Assembly (NCBI GenBank): GCA_938020525.1
Contig: CALIHW010000044.1
Span: forward strand, 1 to 53,622
DNA from: an uncultured Granulosicoccaceae bacterium
GTDB lineage: Bacteria; Pseudomonadota; Gammaproteobacteria; Granulosicoccales; Granulosicoccaceae
Reading direction: 5' to 3'
DNA: 53,622 nt
Of this stretch, positions 18,092-25,770 are shown piece by piece. The position numbers and the translations under genes were made by a program. The notes under the pieces were generated by a model. The model had not been told where the DNA came from. It did no database searches and saw nothing but the letters and a program-made list of their open reading frames with translations. Each line of letters starts with the position of its first letter. Within the stretch, counting starts at the first letter, position 1.

Positions 18092-18706
18092 ATGGTAACT
18101 CTCAAAAAAGATAAGCAGTCCGAACAAACCAATTCTGAAAGCAACGACCGTGCAATTGGCGCCGCCTTGCGTGATCTGCGTGAAACGTCTGCACTTACTG
18201 CACGACAGTTGGCGGATGAATCGGGGGTCTCAGCTGCAATGATCAGTCGTATTGAAAGCGGTCAGGTTTCACCATCGATATCGACCATGACGTCGTTAAG
18301 TGGTGCGCTTGATGTTCCCCTTGTCAGTTTGTTTCGCGATATCGCAACAGAACGCACCGACTTTACCCATGTGCCGAAAGGCAGTGGCGTTGTTTCAACT
18401 CGTTTAATGGGTGACCACGAACATCATTACATCAATCTGGCCGTGCATCGGCGGCGTGATTTAAACTTCGAAGCGCATCGGGTCACGATGAAACAGCAGG
18501 ATTGCGAAGTACCTCGCTATATAGGTCACGGTGTGTTGTTTATCCACATACTCAATGGCTCTGGTATTTATCTCTATGGCAAACAAAAAATAACGCTAAA
18601 AGAAGGCGACAGTCTCAGTGTAGATGCGGAGCTTTTACACGGCTTCACGAAAATTCTAACACCTGAGCTGACCTTTTTATCAGTCCAATCAGAGGCCCGA
18701 CGATGA
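18092..18706 (+). CDS. XRE-family transcriptional regulator with C-terminal cupin
   Basis: A 204-residue two-domain regulator. The helix-turn-helix at about residues 24-78 reads ALRDLRETSALTARQLADES, then GVSAAMISRIESGQVSPSIS. The C-terminal cupin (LFIHILNGSGIYLYGKQKIT, then LKEGDSLSVDAELLHGF) probably senses a small ligand, as in PuuR/SutR-like regulators of amine or amino-acid catabolism. Its stop overlaps the next gene's ATG (ATGA at 18703-18706), implying translational coupling. It probably controls the cluster in which it sits. Confidence 0.88.
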   Translation: MVTLKKDKQSEQTNSESNDRAIGAALRDLRETSALTARQLADESGVSAAMISRIESGQVSPSISTMTSLSGALDVPLVSLFRDIATERTDFTHVPKGSGVVSTRLMGDHEHHYINLAVHRRRDLNFEAHRVTMKQQDCEVPRYIGHGVLFIHILNGSGIYLYGKQKITLKEGDSLSVDAELLHGFTKILTPELTFLSVQSEARR

Positions 18707-19284
18707 GCGCCTGGATCAGTATGATCAGCGATGCCGATGCCGATGAAGATTTGCTCGATGCACTTCAGCTGGCACGCACACCTCATGGCACAGTCGACAA
18801 TGTGATGCGAGTACATTCCCATCGGCCCAATACTATGCGCGGTCATGTTGCGCTGTACAGGGCTGCATTACACGACGACACCAACACGCTTCCCGAATGG
18901 TTACAGGAAACCATCTCATCCTATGTATCGATTTTAAACAAGTGCCCCTACTCTCTTGCTAACCATTGGGCAAATGCCCGTCACCTGATCGCAGACGATA
19001 TCAAAGCGGATGCGATTGAAGAAGCCTTGCAAGCGGGAACACCTGAAACCTTCTTTACAGGATCAGAGCTCGCACTGCTGAACTACGCTCGTAAGCTCAC
19101 ACTTCACCCAGCCGACATGCAAAAGGCTGATGTGGAATCGCTGAAAGCTACCGGACTTAATGATGGTGAAATTCTCGAAGCCAACCAGATTATTGGCTAC
19201 TTCAATTACGTTAACCGACTATTAAACGGATTGGGGGTAAGCACCGATGGCGACACTGTGGGTTACTATAAAAATGAAGCCTGA
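18703..19284 (+). CDS. AhpD-like / carboxymuconolactone decarboxylase fold protein, peroxidase-related
   Basis: A 193-residue all-alpha protein of the AhpD-like superfamily. The active-site region reads YVSILNKCPYSLANHWANAR. The family helix is present with the first Cys and the His, but the second position of the CxxC pair is Ser (C-P-Y-S). Thiol-peroxidase chemistry using two cysteines is therefore unlikely; some peroxidase-related relatives may share this, which I cannot check here. The C-terminal LNYARKLTLHPADMQKADVE is typical. Translationally coupled to the regulator. Its stop codon starts a five-unit 15-bp array. Confidence 0.8.
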   Translation: MSAWISMISDADADEDLLDALQLARTPHGTVDNVMRVHSHRPNTMRGHVALYRAALHDDTNTLPEWLQETISSYVSILNKCPYSLANHWANARHLIADDIKADAIEEALQAGTPETFFTGSELALLNYARKLTLHPADMQKADVESLKATGLNDGEILEANQIIGYFNYVNRLLNGLGVSTDGDTVGYYKNEA

Positions 19285-19355
19285 AGTAATAATCCCTAAA
19301 GTAATAATCCATCAAGCAATGATCCCTGAGGAGATGATCCCTGAAACAATAAGCA
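19281..19355 (+). repeat. Five 15-bp tandem units starting at a stop codon
   Basis: Units at 19281, 19296, 19311, 19326 and 19341. Units 1 and 2 (CTGAAGTAATAATCC, CTAAAGTAATAATCC) differ at one base, and later units are progressively more diverged. Unit 1 includes the TGA stop of the AhpD-like gene (19282-19284). Confidence 0.85.
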
Positions 19356-19422
19356 AAGGATTTATCATTTCAAGCATGAGCCAAAGTGCAACTGCTCATT
19401 GGTCGATCAGGCTAACTCTCTC

Positions 19423-20514
19423 ATGACAATCAGAGACGAACCCACTGATTTCGCCGGTGCCATGTCGCTTATTCAAAATTGCGTCGGAGGCAAAAAGGGT
19501 GAGAGACTGCTGATTGTCAGTGAGCCTGAAAGCTATGGCATATATGACAGACGTGCCGCAAAGCTAGCTGCTGCTGCAGGCCGTTCTGTTGGTATGACGG
19601 TTTATGAGCTGGAGTCGAGTTCATTTGTTAGCAATGACAATGAAAAAGCACTTCTACTTGACTCACTTCGCGGCTTTGATCATATCGTTTTCTTTTCAAG
19701 AGTCGGTGACCAGATTCGGTTCTTGTCTAATGACAATATGCCGCCTTCGACAATGTGCTACACGCTCGATCAGGAATCATTAAACTCTAACTTCGGTACT
19801 GCCTGCCATCACGGCATGGCAGAAATCAAACACCTCGTTGAATCGACCTTAGAGAATTGCAAAGAGATTCGAGTGACCTGCCCACTCGGCACTGACTATG
19901 TTGGTTGCCCGAACTGGGCAAATGACAAACCAACAGATGTGACGCTAAAACGCTTTCCGCTTCTTGTCCCGCAACCAATACCGGCAAGTGGCTTTCATGG
20001 ACAAGTAGCACTCAGCCGATTTCTTATTGGCACTGGATCACGATACTACGACCCCTACTGTCTATCTTTACCTAACGACGTTTTTGCTTGCATTGAAGAC
20101 AATCGTATTGTCAGTTTTGAAGGTGACGCGGAAGATGTTAGACGTGTAGAAAATCACTATCTTAATGTGTCCAGTCAATTATCAATTGACCCCTGGTTTG
20201 TTGATTCATGGCACGCTGGCATCCACCCGGGTTGTAATTTTGTGTCTGATGCAGAGACTGACATGATGCGCTGGTCAGGCTCAGCATTTGGCAACCCGCG
20301 TATCCTGCATTTCCATACCTGTGGACAATATGCACCGGGGGAAATCTGCTGGAATATTCTGGACCCGACTGTCACAGTTGACGGCATCGCTCTATGGGAA
20401 GCAGGCACCTTGCATCCGGAACGATTGCCTGACGGTCTGCCTGTGCTGGCACGACACCCACAACTAGCCGAACTATTCGAAAATCCGGTTAGGGAGATAG
20501 GATTAACTGCGTAA
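19423..20514 (+). CDS. M29 aminopeptidase / NicX (2,5-dihydroxypyridine dioxygenase)-like superfamily protein
   Basis: About 363 residues, distantly like the M29 metallopeptidase and NicX ring-cleavage superfamily. Visible family-like features are the N-terminal alpha/beta region, WHAGIHPGCNF near residue 275, and FGNPRILHFHTCGQ leading to PGEICWNILDPTVTVDG near 317. By manual comparison with remembered NicX-type sequences, the GHxD metal site before the PTVxxDG strand reads GEIC here, so the usual ligands appear substituted and another site (HFH) may be used. Function unknown. TTG at 19399 is possible, but ATG at 19423 is preferred. Last gene of the cluster. Confidence 0.6.
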   Translation: MTIRDEPTDFAGAMSLIQNCVGGKKGERLLIVSEPESYGIYDRRAAKLAAAAGRSVGMTVYELESSSFVSNDNEKALLLDSLRGFDHIVFFSRVGDQIRFLSNDNMPPSTMCYTLDQESLNSNFGTACHHGMAEIKHLVESTLENCKEIRVTCPLGTDYVGCPNWANDKPTDVTLKRFPLLVPQPIPASGFHGQVALSRFLIGTGSRYYDPYCLSLPNDVFACIEDNRIVSFEGDAEDVRRVENHYLNVSSQLSIDPWFVDSWHAGIHPGCNFVSDAETDMMRWSGSAFGNPRILHFHTCGQYAPGEICWNILDPTVTVDGIALWEAGTLHPERLPDGLPVLARHPQLAELFENPVREIGLTA

Positions 20515-20601
20515 AGCAATACTGTTCAGACAAACCTATAATTACAGGATTCCACAATGCTGAAAGCTTGCCTGCAATAGCATCAAGATACAGCAGTTTT
20601 A

Positions 20602-21135
20602 CTATTTGCCCGCTGATCCTGTCTGAGTGAGTCTGGTATACGCAGATCTCAACAATACCCTGCTGTATACCCGATGGAGACCATTAAACAAATAGAAAAC
20701 AGAACTTACAGATGCCTGACCGTCTTTTGAAATCTTCTTCGGCACAACAACTGTTCCGAAATACAAACGTGTGGTTTGCGTAGCTTCAGTTGTAGTCGGT
20801 TGCACCATAAGCCAGGATTTCGTATCACCTCTAAAGTCGCGTAGTAAAATTTGTTCAGGAGTTCTTTTCTCTACAGTCCAGGCAGAGAACGAATCTGATT
20901 GATTTTGCGAAAGTAATAGTGCGCCCTCATCAGTAGAGGGCTTTCGAACAAAAAACGATAATATTGCTCTTTCTGCCTTAAACAGTGCCGTCGTGTAAAA
21001 AGCAAAAACATACTCTTCCAGAGTAACTCTGCGAGGAAAGTCTATGTAGAAACAATCAGTCATAGCGCCCTGGTCGCGATCATGACTTGTTAACGCATCA
21101 GACGGAGCGCTTCCGGAATCTACTTTACTTGCCAC
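20602..21135 (-). CDS. Hypothetical protein
   Basis: A 177-residue protein without a family I recognise. It has no signal peptide or membrane segment. The middle part (TDCFYIDFPRRVTLEEYVFA, then LLRDFRGDTKSWLMV and RLYFGTVVVPK) alternates strands in the way of small START/DUF2867-like folds, but this is only a guess from pattern. The first 25 residues look disordered, so translation may begin at an internal codon. Convergent with the oxygenase cluster and separated from it by 87 bp. Confidence 0.6.
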   Translation of the reverse strand: MASKVDSGSAPSDALTSHDRDQGAMTDCFYIDFPRRVTLEEYVFAFYTTALFKAERAILSFFVRKPSTDEGALLLSQNQSDSFSAWTVEKRTPEQILLRDFRGDTKSWLMVQPTTTEATQTTRLYFGTVVVPKKISKDGQASVSSVFYLFNGLHRVYSRVLLRSAYTRLTQTGSAGK

Positions 21136-21237
21136 GAGCTATATTGCCCTATCCTATCCTGCGCCAATTCCAATATGAGCCTAACAAATGTAGAAATCCA
21201 ACTCAGCCTCTACTGGAAACCATTGAGTGCAACCAAC

Positions 21238-22638
21238 TTAGAAACTCACCTCGAACTCATTCAGTGTGAAAGAACCAGACCCCCACCACATCTCAGTACC
21301 TATCTCAATAGCTCCCATATAGTAGTCAGGCTCAAGCACATCTATCTCAAGAGCATCTGCGTTAGCGGCTGTCCAATCTCGCGTCCAGTCTACAAAACGT
21401 TTCCAGTTAAGCGTGCCACTGGTGGTTGGCGTTTGCGCGGTAAACGCTATGTAGTGTTTGTTACTTCGCGGTTTGATATAAACATTCCACAATTGATTGT
21501 CGACCATCACCCCGGTTAATGCCAGATCGCCCGGAGTTCTTATAGTCGGGTTGTTAACCCAGATCATCATTTCGTATACACGGTTGTCTGTGCGATTACC
21601 GTTTTCGTCAAAGTCGCATGGTCCACGGATATCATCTGAATCATGGAAGAATGATTCCAGCGCAACATTGCGTTCAGCATCTTCGTCTAATGTTTCGCTG
21701 AAGTCATACCGAACAACAAACTCAGGAATATTTGCCGCTTGTTCCGGCAAACCCGTTTCCTCTTTGGTACCGGATACATGGGTGCCGAGCTTAGGGCCAT
21801 ATAAAACTTCCGGATAGGCTTTCACTTCAAACTCACCGAATTGTGTATTGGTATCAAACTGCCCAAGCCAGTCATAAGACCACGCAGGCGTCACTGTGCC
21901 GTTGGAATTTTCCGTGACGTTAATGGTTTGCGACCAGCTATCGCTGGACATCACACGTGCATTCCATGCGTTATTCAGCACAACATACTTATCGTATGCA
22001 ACGGCCGCCCAGGCTTCACACTCATCGGTGGTGTTAGATAGTATCGGCTGCATGTTTTCCGAAAACGGTGTGGTGATGTTATAGGTATCCGAGACAGGTC
22101 CGGGTGCACCATTTACTGTCGACTCCACATACCAATCTAGATGATTGTCGAAATAAGCCAGTGCGGTTGTTGCACTGCACATTCCTTCACCTGTCTGACA
22201 ATTAGCAGCGACAGGATCAAGTGACCTTGCGTAGCCGCTGGCACCATCATCTTTAACAACAATTTTATATCGCTCTGCACCAGCAACCGCAGGCCAGACG
22301 AACAACGGCTGAGCAGTATCCAGAGCACCGCTGGGTGCAACCAGTGTAGCTGTAGTATCAGTATCCCCAATAGTATCGGTATCTCCAACAGTATCAGTAT
22401 CACCAGTGTCAACAACATCTGTGTCGTCCACACTGCCAGTCGCATCAACGTTGTCAGTATTATTTCCGGCGGTATCAGTGTCGTTGTTACCAACTACGAC
22501 TTCAGTATCTGTGCCGGCACTGTTATCAGCCGGAATAACTATTTCTATATCAGTTTCGGATCCGGCGCCTGACCCACTTCCGCCGCAGCCAACCAACAGA
22601 AAAGCGCAAAGCGCAGGTGTTGCTAATCGTTTAATCAC
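21238..22638 (-). CDS. Lipoprotein with GH12-like (endoglucanase/xyloglucanase-type) domain
   Basis: A predicted surface or periplasmic lipoprotein of 466 residues. GTG at 22638 gives MIKRLATPALCAFLLVGC, a short signal peptide with lipidated Cys at 18; the frame's upstream extension lacks this logic. An Asp/Thr-rich linker with repeated GDTDT follows. A Fn3-like segment comes next (TAQPLFVWPAVAGAERYKIV). The C-terminal 240 residues match the glycoside hydrolase family 12 pattern: LNNAWNA, VKAYPEVLYGPKLGT, EMMIWVNNP (nucleophile Glu region) and IEIGTEMWWGSG (acid/base Glu region). It probably cleaves beta-glucan or xyloglucan; the GH12 call is by remembered motifs only. Confidence 0.75.
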   Translation of the reverse strand: MIKRLATPALCAFLLVGCGGSGSGAGSETDIEIVIPADNSAGTDTEVVVGNNDTDTAGNNTDNVDATGSVDDTDVVDTGDTDTVGDTDTIGDTDTTATLVAPSGALDTAQPLFVWPAVAGAERYKIVVKDDGASGYARSLDPVAANCQTGEGMCSATTALAYFDNHLDWYVESTVNGAPGPVSDTYNITTPFSENMQPILSNTTDECEAWAAVAYDKYVVLNNAWNARVMSSDSWSQTINVTENSNGTVTPAWSYDWLGQFDTNTQFGEFEVKAYPEVLYGPKLGTHVSGTKEETGLPEQAANIPEFVVRYDFSETLDEDAERNVALESFFHDSDDIRGPCDFDENGNRTDNRVYEMMIWVNNPTIRTPGDLALTGVMVDNQLWNVYIKPRSNKHYIAFTAQTPTTSGTLNWKRFVDWTRDWTAANADALEIDVLEPDYYMGAIEIGTEMWWGSGSFTLNEFEVSF

Positions 22639-22959
22639 AGTCTCAATCCAATCATTATTGCTATCCCGGTTGAAACCGGAATAAAAATTCGGGAAGTGGC
22701 TGGCAGAAACATCGCCCAGTGCGTGCACCACTATTCGTCATGACAAAATAGATCAGCTTTACATTCATTGCAAGCGAAAATTGCGATTGTCACAAAATTT
22801 GTCGACCGCAACTGCTGACCGCGGGATGTGGTACCGCACTATTTTCTATTGAAGCCTATCGACCAAAGAAGATTAGCGTTGAAGCTGCCGGGGACAGGTA
22901 GACACACAAACTACTAATTATTTGATCTTGCGTATCAATAATTCACATTTGGATCCAGC

Positions 22960-22982
22960 TTGCCGGGACAACCGCCCGGCAA
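22960..22982. other. Perfect 8-bp-stem hairpin
   Basis: TTGCCGGG (22960-22967), a 7-nt loop, then CCCGGCAA (22975-22982). No T-run follows on either strand, so it is not a classic intrinsic terminator. It lies 22 bp from the CTAG-ended element at 23005. The remaining 22639-22959 spacer holds no gene I can support. Confidence 0.6.
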
Positions 22983-23004
22983 AAATAAAAGCTCACCGCT
23001 GAAG

Positions 23005-23189
23005 ACTAGTGGGTTGTGCGGGAAGTTCGGTAACAAACTTTTCATAGCCACAGTCGGCTGAGCTTGCGCGAAAAAACGCAGGCATAGCAGGGCCTACGTC
23101 GAGCCAAGTTATTAACAACAAGGGTCAACGCAGCTATGGCGGCTGTGGCTTCGAGGCGTGTTATCGAACTTTCCGTACAGCCCACTAGT
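23005..23189. repeat. CTAG-ended palindromic miniature element, copy A (185 bp)
   Basis: Terminal 30-bp inverted repeats at 23005-23034 and 23160-23189 match at 26 positions, both ending ACTAGTGGG. All four mismatches would be G-U pairs in a plus-strand transcript. Inner pairing continues: AGCCACAG (23046-23053) with CTGTGGCT (23143-23150), and GCTTGCG (23062-23068) with CGCAGGC (23077-23083) around a CGAAAAAA loop. The whole unit is one long imperfect hairpin. The right-hand CTAG contains the TAG stop of the DUF3179 gene. No transposase is present; MITE is the likeliest class, structured RNA the alternative. Confidence 0.75.
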
Positions 23190-24294
23190 GTTTGAAAATC
23201 TCTGCTTCCGGATCAAATGCCAGCCATGCAAAGGCAAAGTGCACACCGTGATCAAGCTGTTGTAATTGCTTGCCGGCGAGGTCACCTTTTTCCGCGATAC
23301 CGAAAATATTCCACTCCGAGCCGGTTTGAGTATCAGTGACCACACCTTCATTGATTTCAAAATTCAGTTCTTGACCGTCTACTGTTGCATCATATACAGC
23401 GGCAGACGGAATGAGGCGTGATGAACTGATATCTGATTTGTCTAACGCAGAATTCATGTCTTCAAACGCGAATATAACAAAGGCGGTGTCTTCGAAATCG
23501 GAGTTGACGACGGGTTTGGTTTTAAGCGAAGTCAGATCAAACAACACTGTTTTGTCATTCGACCTTAAGCTCAATACACGTTCCATTGGTTTAAGTCGAT
23601 CATCTACTTTGCCACGAAACAAAAACGGCGAAGAGTTTATATCATCGTAACCCGCGTACGGGTTGGTACCATAACGTCTTGAGTGACCAGTATCACGGGA
23701 CAGCACTTCACCTTTGGGAAACTGTTCTTTATAAGATTCAAATGCAACAATATTTGAAGGAATTTGCTTAAGCTTTACACCATTTAGCTCACCGATAATT
23801 CCCTCACCGGTAAATTGCTGCCACCAGGTTTCAGTCTGTCTGTCATACATAACCATGTCACTGCGTCTAAGGCGACCTGTGGTTCCGAAATCATAGCGCA
23901 CACCATCAAGGTCCCGATCAAAAACTATTGACGCGTTACAGAGCGGGCAAAACGTTACAGAAATAGCTTTATCTCCGATCTCATCGTTAACAATCTCATG
24001 CCACATGAGTATCTGCAGTGGATATGCCCTTGCAACACCGTCTATTTCCATGGCGATAACAGGTTCTTTGTCACCGAGCCATTCCGAGGCTGCTGAATTA
24101 TCGACAAAAGAAGGATTATCAATTGCTGGTATGCCATCTTTTGGTGGTCCGCCAGACATGATTTCACTGTGATCTACAGAACTATTGGTGAAATCTGTCT
24201 TTGGCCACTCTGCGGTATTTTTAAGCTCCAAGGAAAATGCAGCACTAGCGGACATAACCATCACTGCTGCTACAACTAAGCTATAAATCTTCAT
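23185..24294 (-). CDS. DUF3179 domain-containing exported protein
   Basis: About 369 residues of the DUF3179 family, exported and of unknown function. ATG at 24294, with GAGTGAGG just upstream, gives the signal peptide MKIYSLVVAAVMVMSASAAFS. Domain hallmarks are YPLQILMWHEIVND, SVTFCPLCNASIVFDRDL with a CxxC, and LSRDTGHSRRYGTNPYAGYD. The stop codon TAG is donated by the terminal CTAG of the palindromic element, so the last residues may have been altered by its insertion. Confidence 0.88.
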   Translation of the reverse strand: MKIYSLVVAAVMVMSASAAFSLELKNTAEWPKTDFTNSSVDHSEIMSGGPPKDGIPAIDNPSFVDNSAASEWLGDKEPVIAMEIDGVARAYPLQILMWHEIVNDEIGDKAISVTFCPLCNASIVFDRDLDGVRYDFGTTGRLRRSDMVMYDRQTETWWQQFTGEGIIGELNGVKLKQIPSNIVAFESYKEQFPKGEVLSRDTGHSRRYGTNPYAGYDDINSSPFLFRGKVDDRLKPMERVLSLRSNDKTVLFDLTSLKTKPVVNSDFEDTAFVIFAFEDMNSALDKSDISSSRLIPSAAVYDATVDGQELNFEINEGVVTDTQTGSEWNIFGIAEKGDLAGKQLQQLDHGVHFAFAWLAFDPEAEIFKH

Positions 24295-24332
24295 CAAAGG
24301 CCTCACTCTCTAAATAACCACAAATATACGGT

Positions 24333-24722
24333 TCAAACTTTTAAACATCGCCTCTCGAACGACACTAGAGTTTTATCGGCACCGAAATTCAGTGCCAGCG
24401 TACCGACAAGTACACCCAGGGTATTTGCAACAGCATCAAGCAAATCAAAAAAGCGATGAGGCGTCATTCCCTGTAAAACCTCCATCACAATACCAAGCAA
24501 AACAAGAATAATGGCAATCATAATTCTCTTTTGATGCGTCGTGAATAACTGACCAAACCAACCTGCCAATACTCCATAGGCAATCAAATGATTGATCTTG
24601 TCACCAATCGTCGATGGCACTTGCGGCATAGTGATATCCGCCAAAGACAGATATACAACAACCAGGGTCAATACGATACCCAGCACGAACCACCAGTGCC
24701 AATAGCGCAGACCCTCAGTCAT
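24333..24722 (-). CDS. VanZ-like membrane protein
   Basis: A 129-residue, four-helix VanZ-like protein. Helices lie at about residues 9-29, 42-58, 64-84 and 95-112. The signature DKINHLIAYGVLAGWF and the later HRFFDLLDAVANTLGVLVG are typical. The role of chromosomal VanZ-like proteins outside glycopeptide-resistance operons is unknown. It lies upstream of the DUF3179 gene on the same strand. Confidence 0.85.
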   Translation of the reverse strand: MTEGLRYWHWWFVLGIVLTLVVVYLSLADITMPQVPSTIGDKINHLIAYGVLAGWFGQLFTTHQKRIMIAIILVLLGIVMEVLQGMTPHRFFDLLDAVANTLGVLVGTLALNFGADKTLVSFERRCLKV

Positions 24723-24800
24723 CCGATTATTAACCGGAAAATTAGCAGGCTACAGCTCATACGATTTCTAGTGCCACGACAATATGCTTGTGCCAGAGGT

Positions 24801-24828
24801 AATTGGTACTGGGAAATTGGTGCTGGGA
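24801..24828 (+). repeat. 14-bp tandem duplication
   Basis: AATTGGTACTGGGA (24801-24814) and AATTGGTGCTGGGA (24815-24828), followed by a partial third unit. It lies about 70 bp beyond the stop of the minus-strand membrane-protein gene. Confidence 0.9.
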
Positions 24829-24897
24829 AATTGTGTTGGCGGCTGGTTCTCCATTTACGACCAGGAACCACTGTCACAGTTCAATCACAACTCGTGT

Positions 24898-25239
24898 TCA
24901 GCTCAAAAGTGTGGCTATTAACGCCGTCAATGCCAGTGCTATCGAGATATGAACGATCGGCGAAACCCAGAGCAGGTGAGAGAATTTCAGACGATGGAAT
25001 AACGCGTAAGCCATCACCAATACATTGATCGCGACAATTATCATCGCACTGAGAATACCCACCTGCAGCGCTTCGTCACTCCACTTAATCTTGTCCGAAC
25101 CGTCGATTATCAAACCCACCAGCGCATAGACAAGATAAAAACCGGTCATCACAACAGGCGCTAACAGACAGACAAACTGCCATACTGGTGACACAGGTCT
25201 TGGAACAGGCGATTGTGTGTTGGTTGTCGCTTTACTCAC
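24898..25239 (-). CDS. Hypothetical integral membrane protein
   Basis: A 113-residue protein with three probable membrane helices, at about residues 21-44, 59-79 and 88-112, and a Ser/Thr/Pro-rich cytoplasmic N-terminus. I recognise no family. GTG start (VSKATTN read as MSKATTN). It is divergent from the exported protein at 25316. Confidence 0.65.
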   Translation of the reverse strand: MSKATTNTQSPVPRPVSPVWQFVCLLAPVVMTGFYLVYALVGLIIDGSDKIKWSDEALQVGILSAMIIVAINVLVMAYALFHRLKFSHLLWVSPIVHISIALALTALIATLLS

Positions 25240-25315
25240 AATACATGTCTCGTGATAATAGGGTCAGGTCAATAGCGCCGACCACTGGTCGGCACAGATA
25301 AATAAGGAAAAAACT

Positions 25316-25744
25316 ATGCGTAAAATAACACAGGCTACGCAACGGGCCACACAATTTAGAGTCCGTATGTTCAACACTTGCCGAACATGGTTGCTGACAG
25401 TCGCTACAGCACTTTGTCTCAGTGTTCACGTACACGCTGGGGAAGCTGCAATTACAGCAGTAGAGATAAACCCGGCGGGAGATGGTGTCTACCAGATCAG
25501 TGTCACGTTGCGCCACGATGATACAGGTTGGGATCACTATGCCAACCGTTGGGACGTACTCGATGAGAATGGCAACCTGCTTGGTTCCCGCGAACTACTC
25601 CACCCACACGTTAATGAACAACCATTCACGCGTAGCCTGCGGGTAAAAATCCCCGAGTCAGTAAAAATGGTCACAATTGTCGCGTCGGATTCTGTACACG
25701 GCGACAACGAAGTAACAGTGACTGTGGAAGTGCCAAAGGAGTAA
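25316..25744 (+). CDS. Hypothetical exported protein
   Basis: A 142-residue secreted or periplasmic protein. ATG at 25316 has an AAGGA ribosome-binding site 8 nt upstream. The signal peptide is long: a basic n-region, the hydrophobic stretch WLLTVATALCLSV, and a likely cut after HVHA near residue 41. The mature 100 residues look all-beta (ISVTLRHDDTGWDHYANRWD) and resemble small conserved periplasmic proteins of marine proteobacteria, but I cannot name the family. Its stop codon lies in the first copy of a 17-bp tandem duplication. Confidence 0.75.
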   Translation: MRKITQATQRATQFRVRMFNTCRTWLLTVATALCLSVHVHAGEAAITAVEINPAGDGVYQISVTLRHDDTGWDHYANRWDVLDENGNLLGSRELLHPHVNEQPFTRSLRVKIPESVKMVTIVASDSVHGDNEVTVTVEVPKE

Positions 25745-25766
25745 TGGGGCCAAAGTAGTAATTAGG
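25733..25766 (+). repeat. 17-bp tandem duplication spanning a stop codon
   Basis: CCAAAGGAGTAATGGGG (25733-25749) and CCAAAGTAGTAATTAGG (25750-25766), 14 of 17 identical. The first copy contains the last codons and the TAA stop of the exported-protein gene. Confidence 0.9.
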
Positions 25767-25770
25767 AAAG

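Noticed and set aside
22960-22982. Intrinsic terminator
   Set aside because: The stem is strong but no T-run follows on either strand.
23005-23189. Integron attC site or 6S RNA
   Set aside because: The arms lack the RYYYAAC/GTTRRRY core boxes of attC, and the sequence does not resemble 6S RNA or its usual neighbours.
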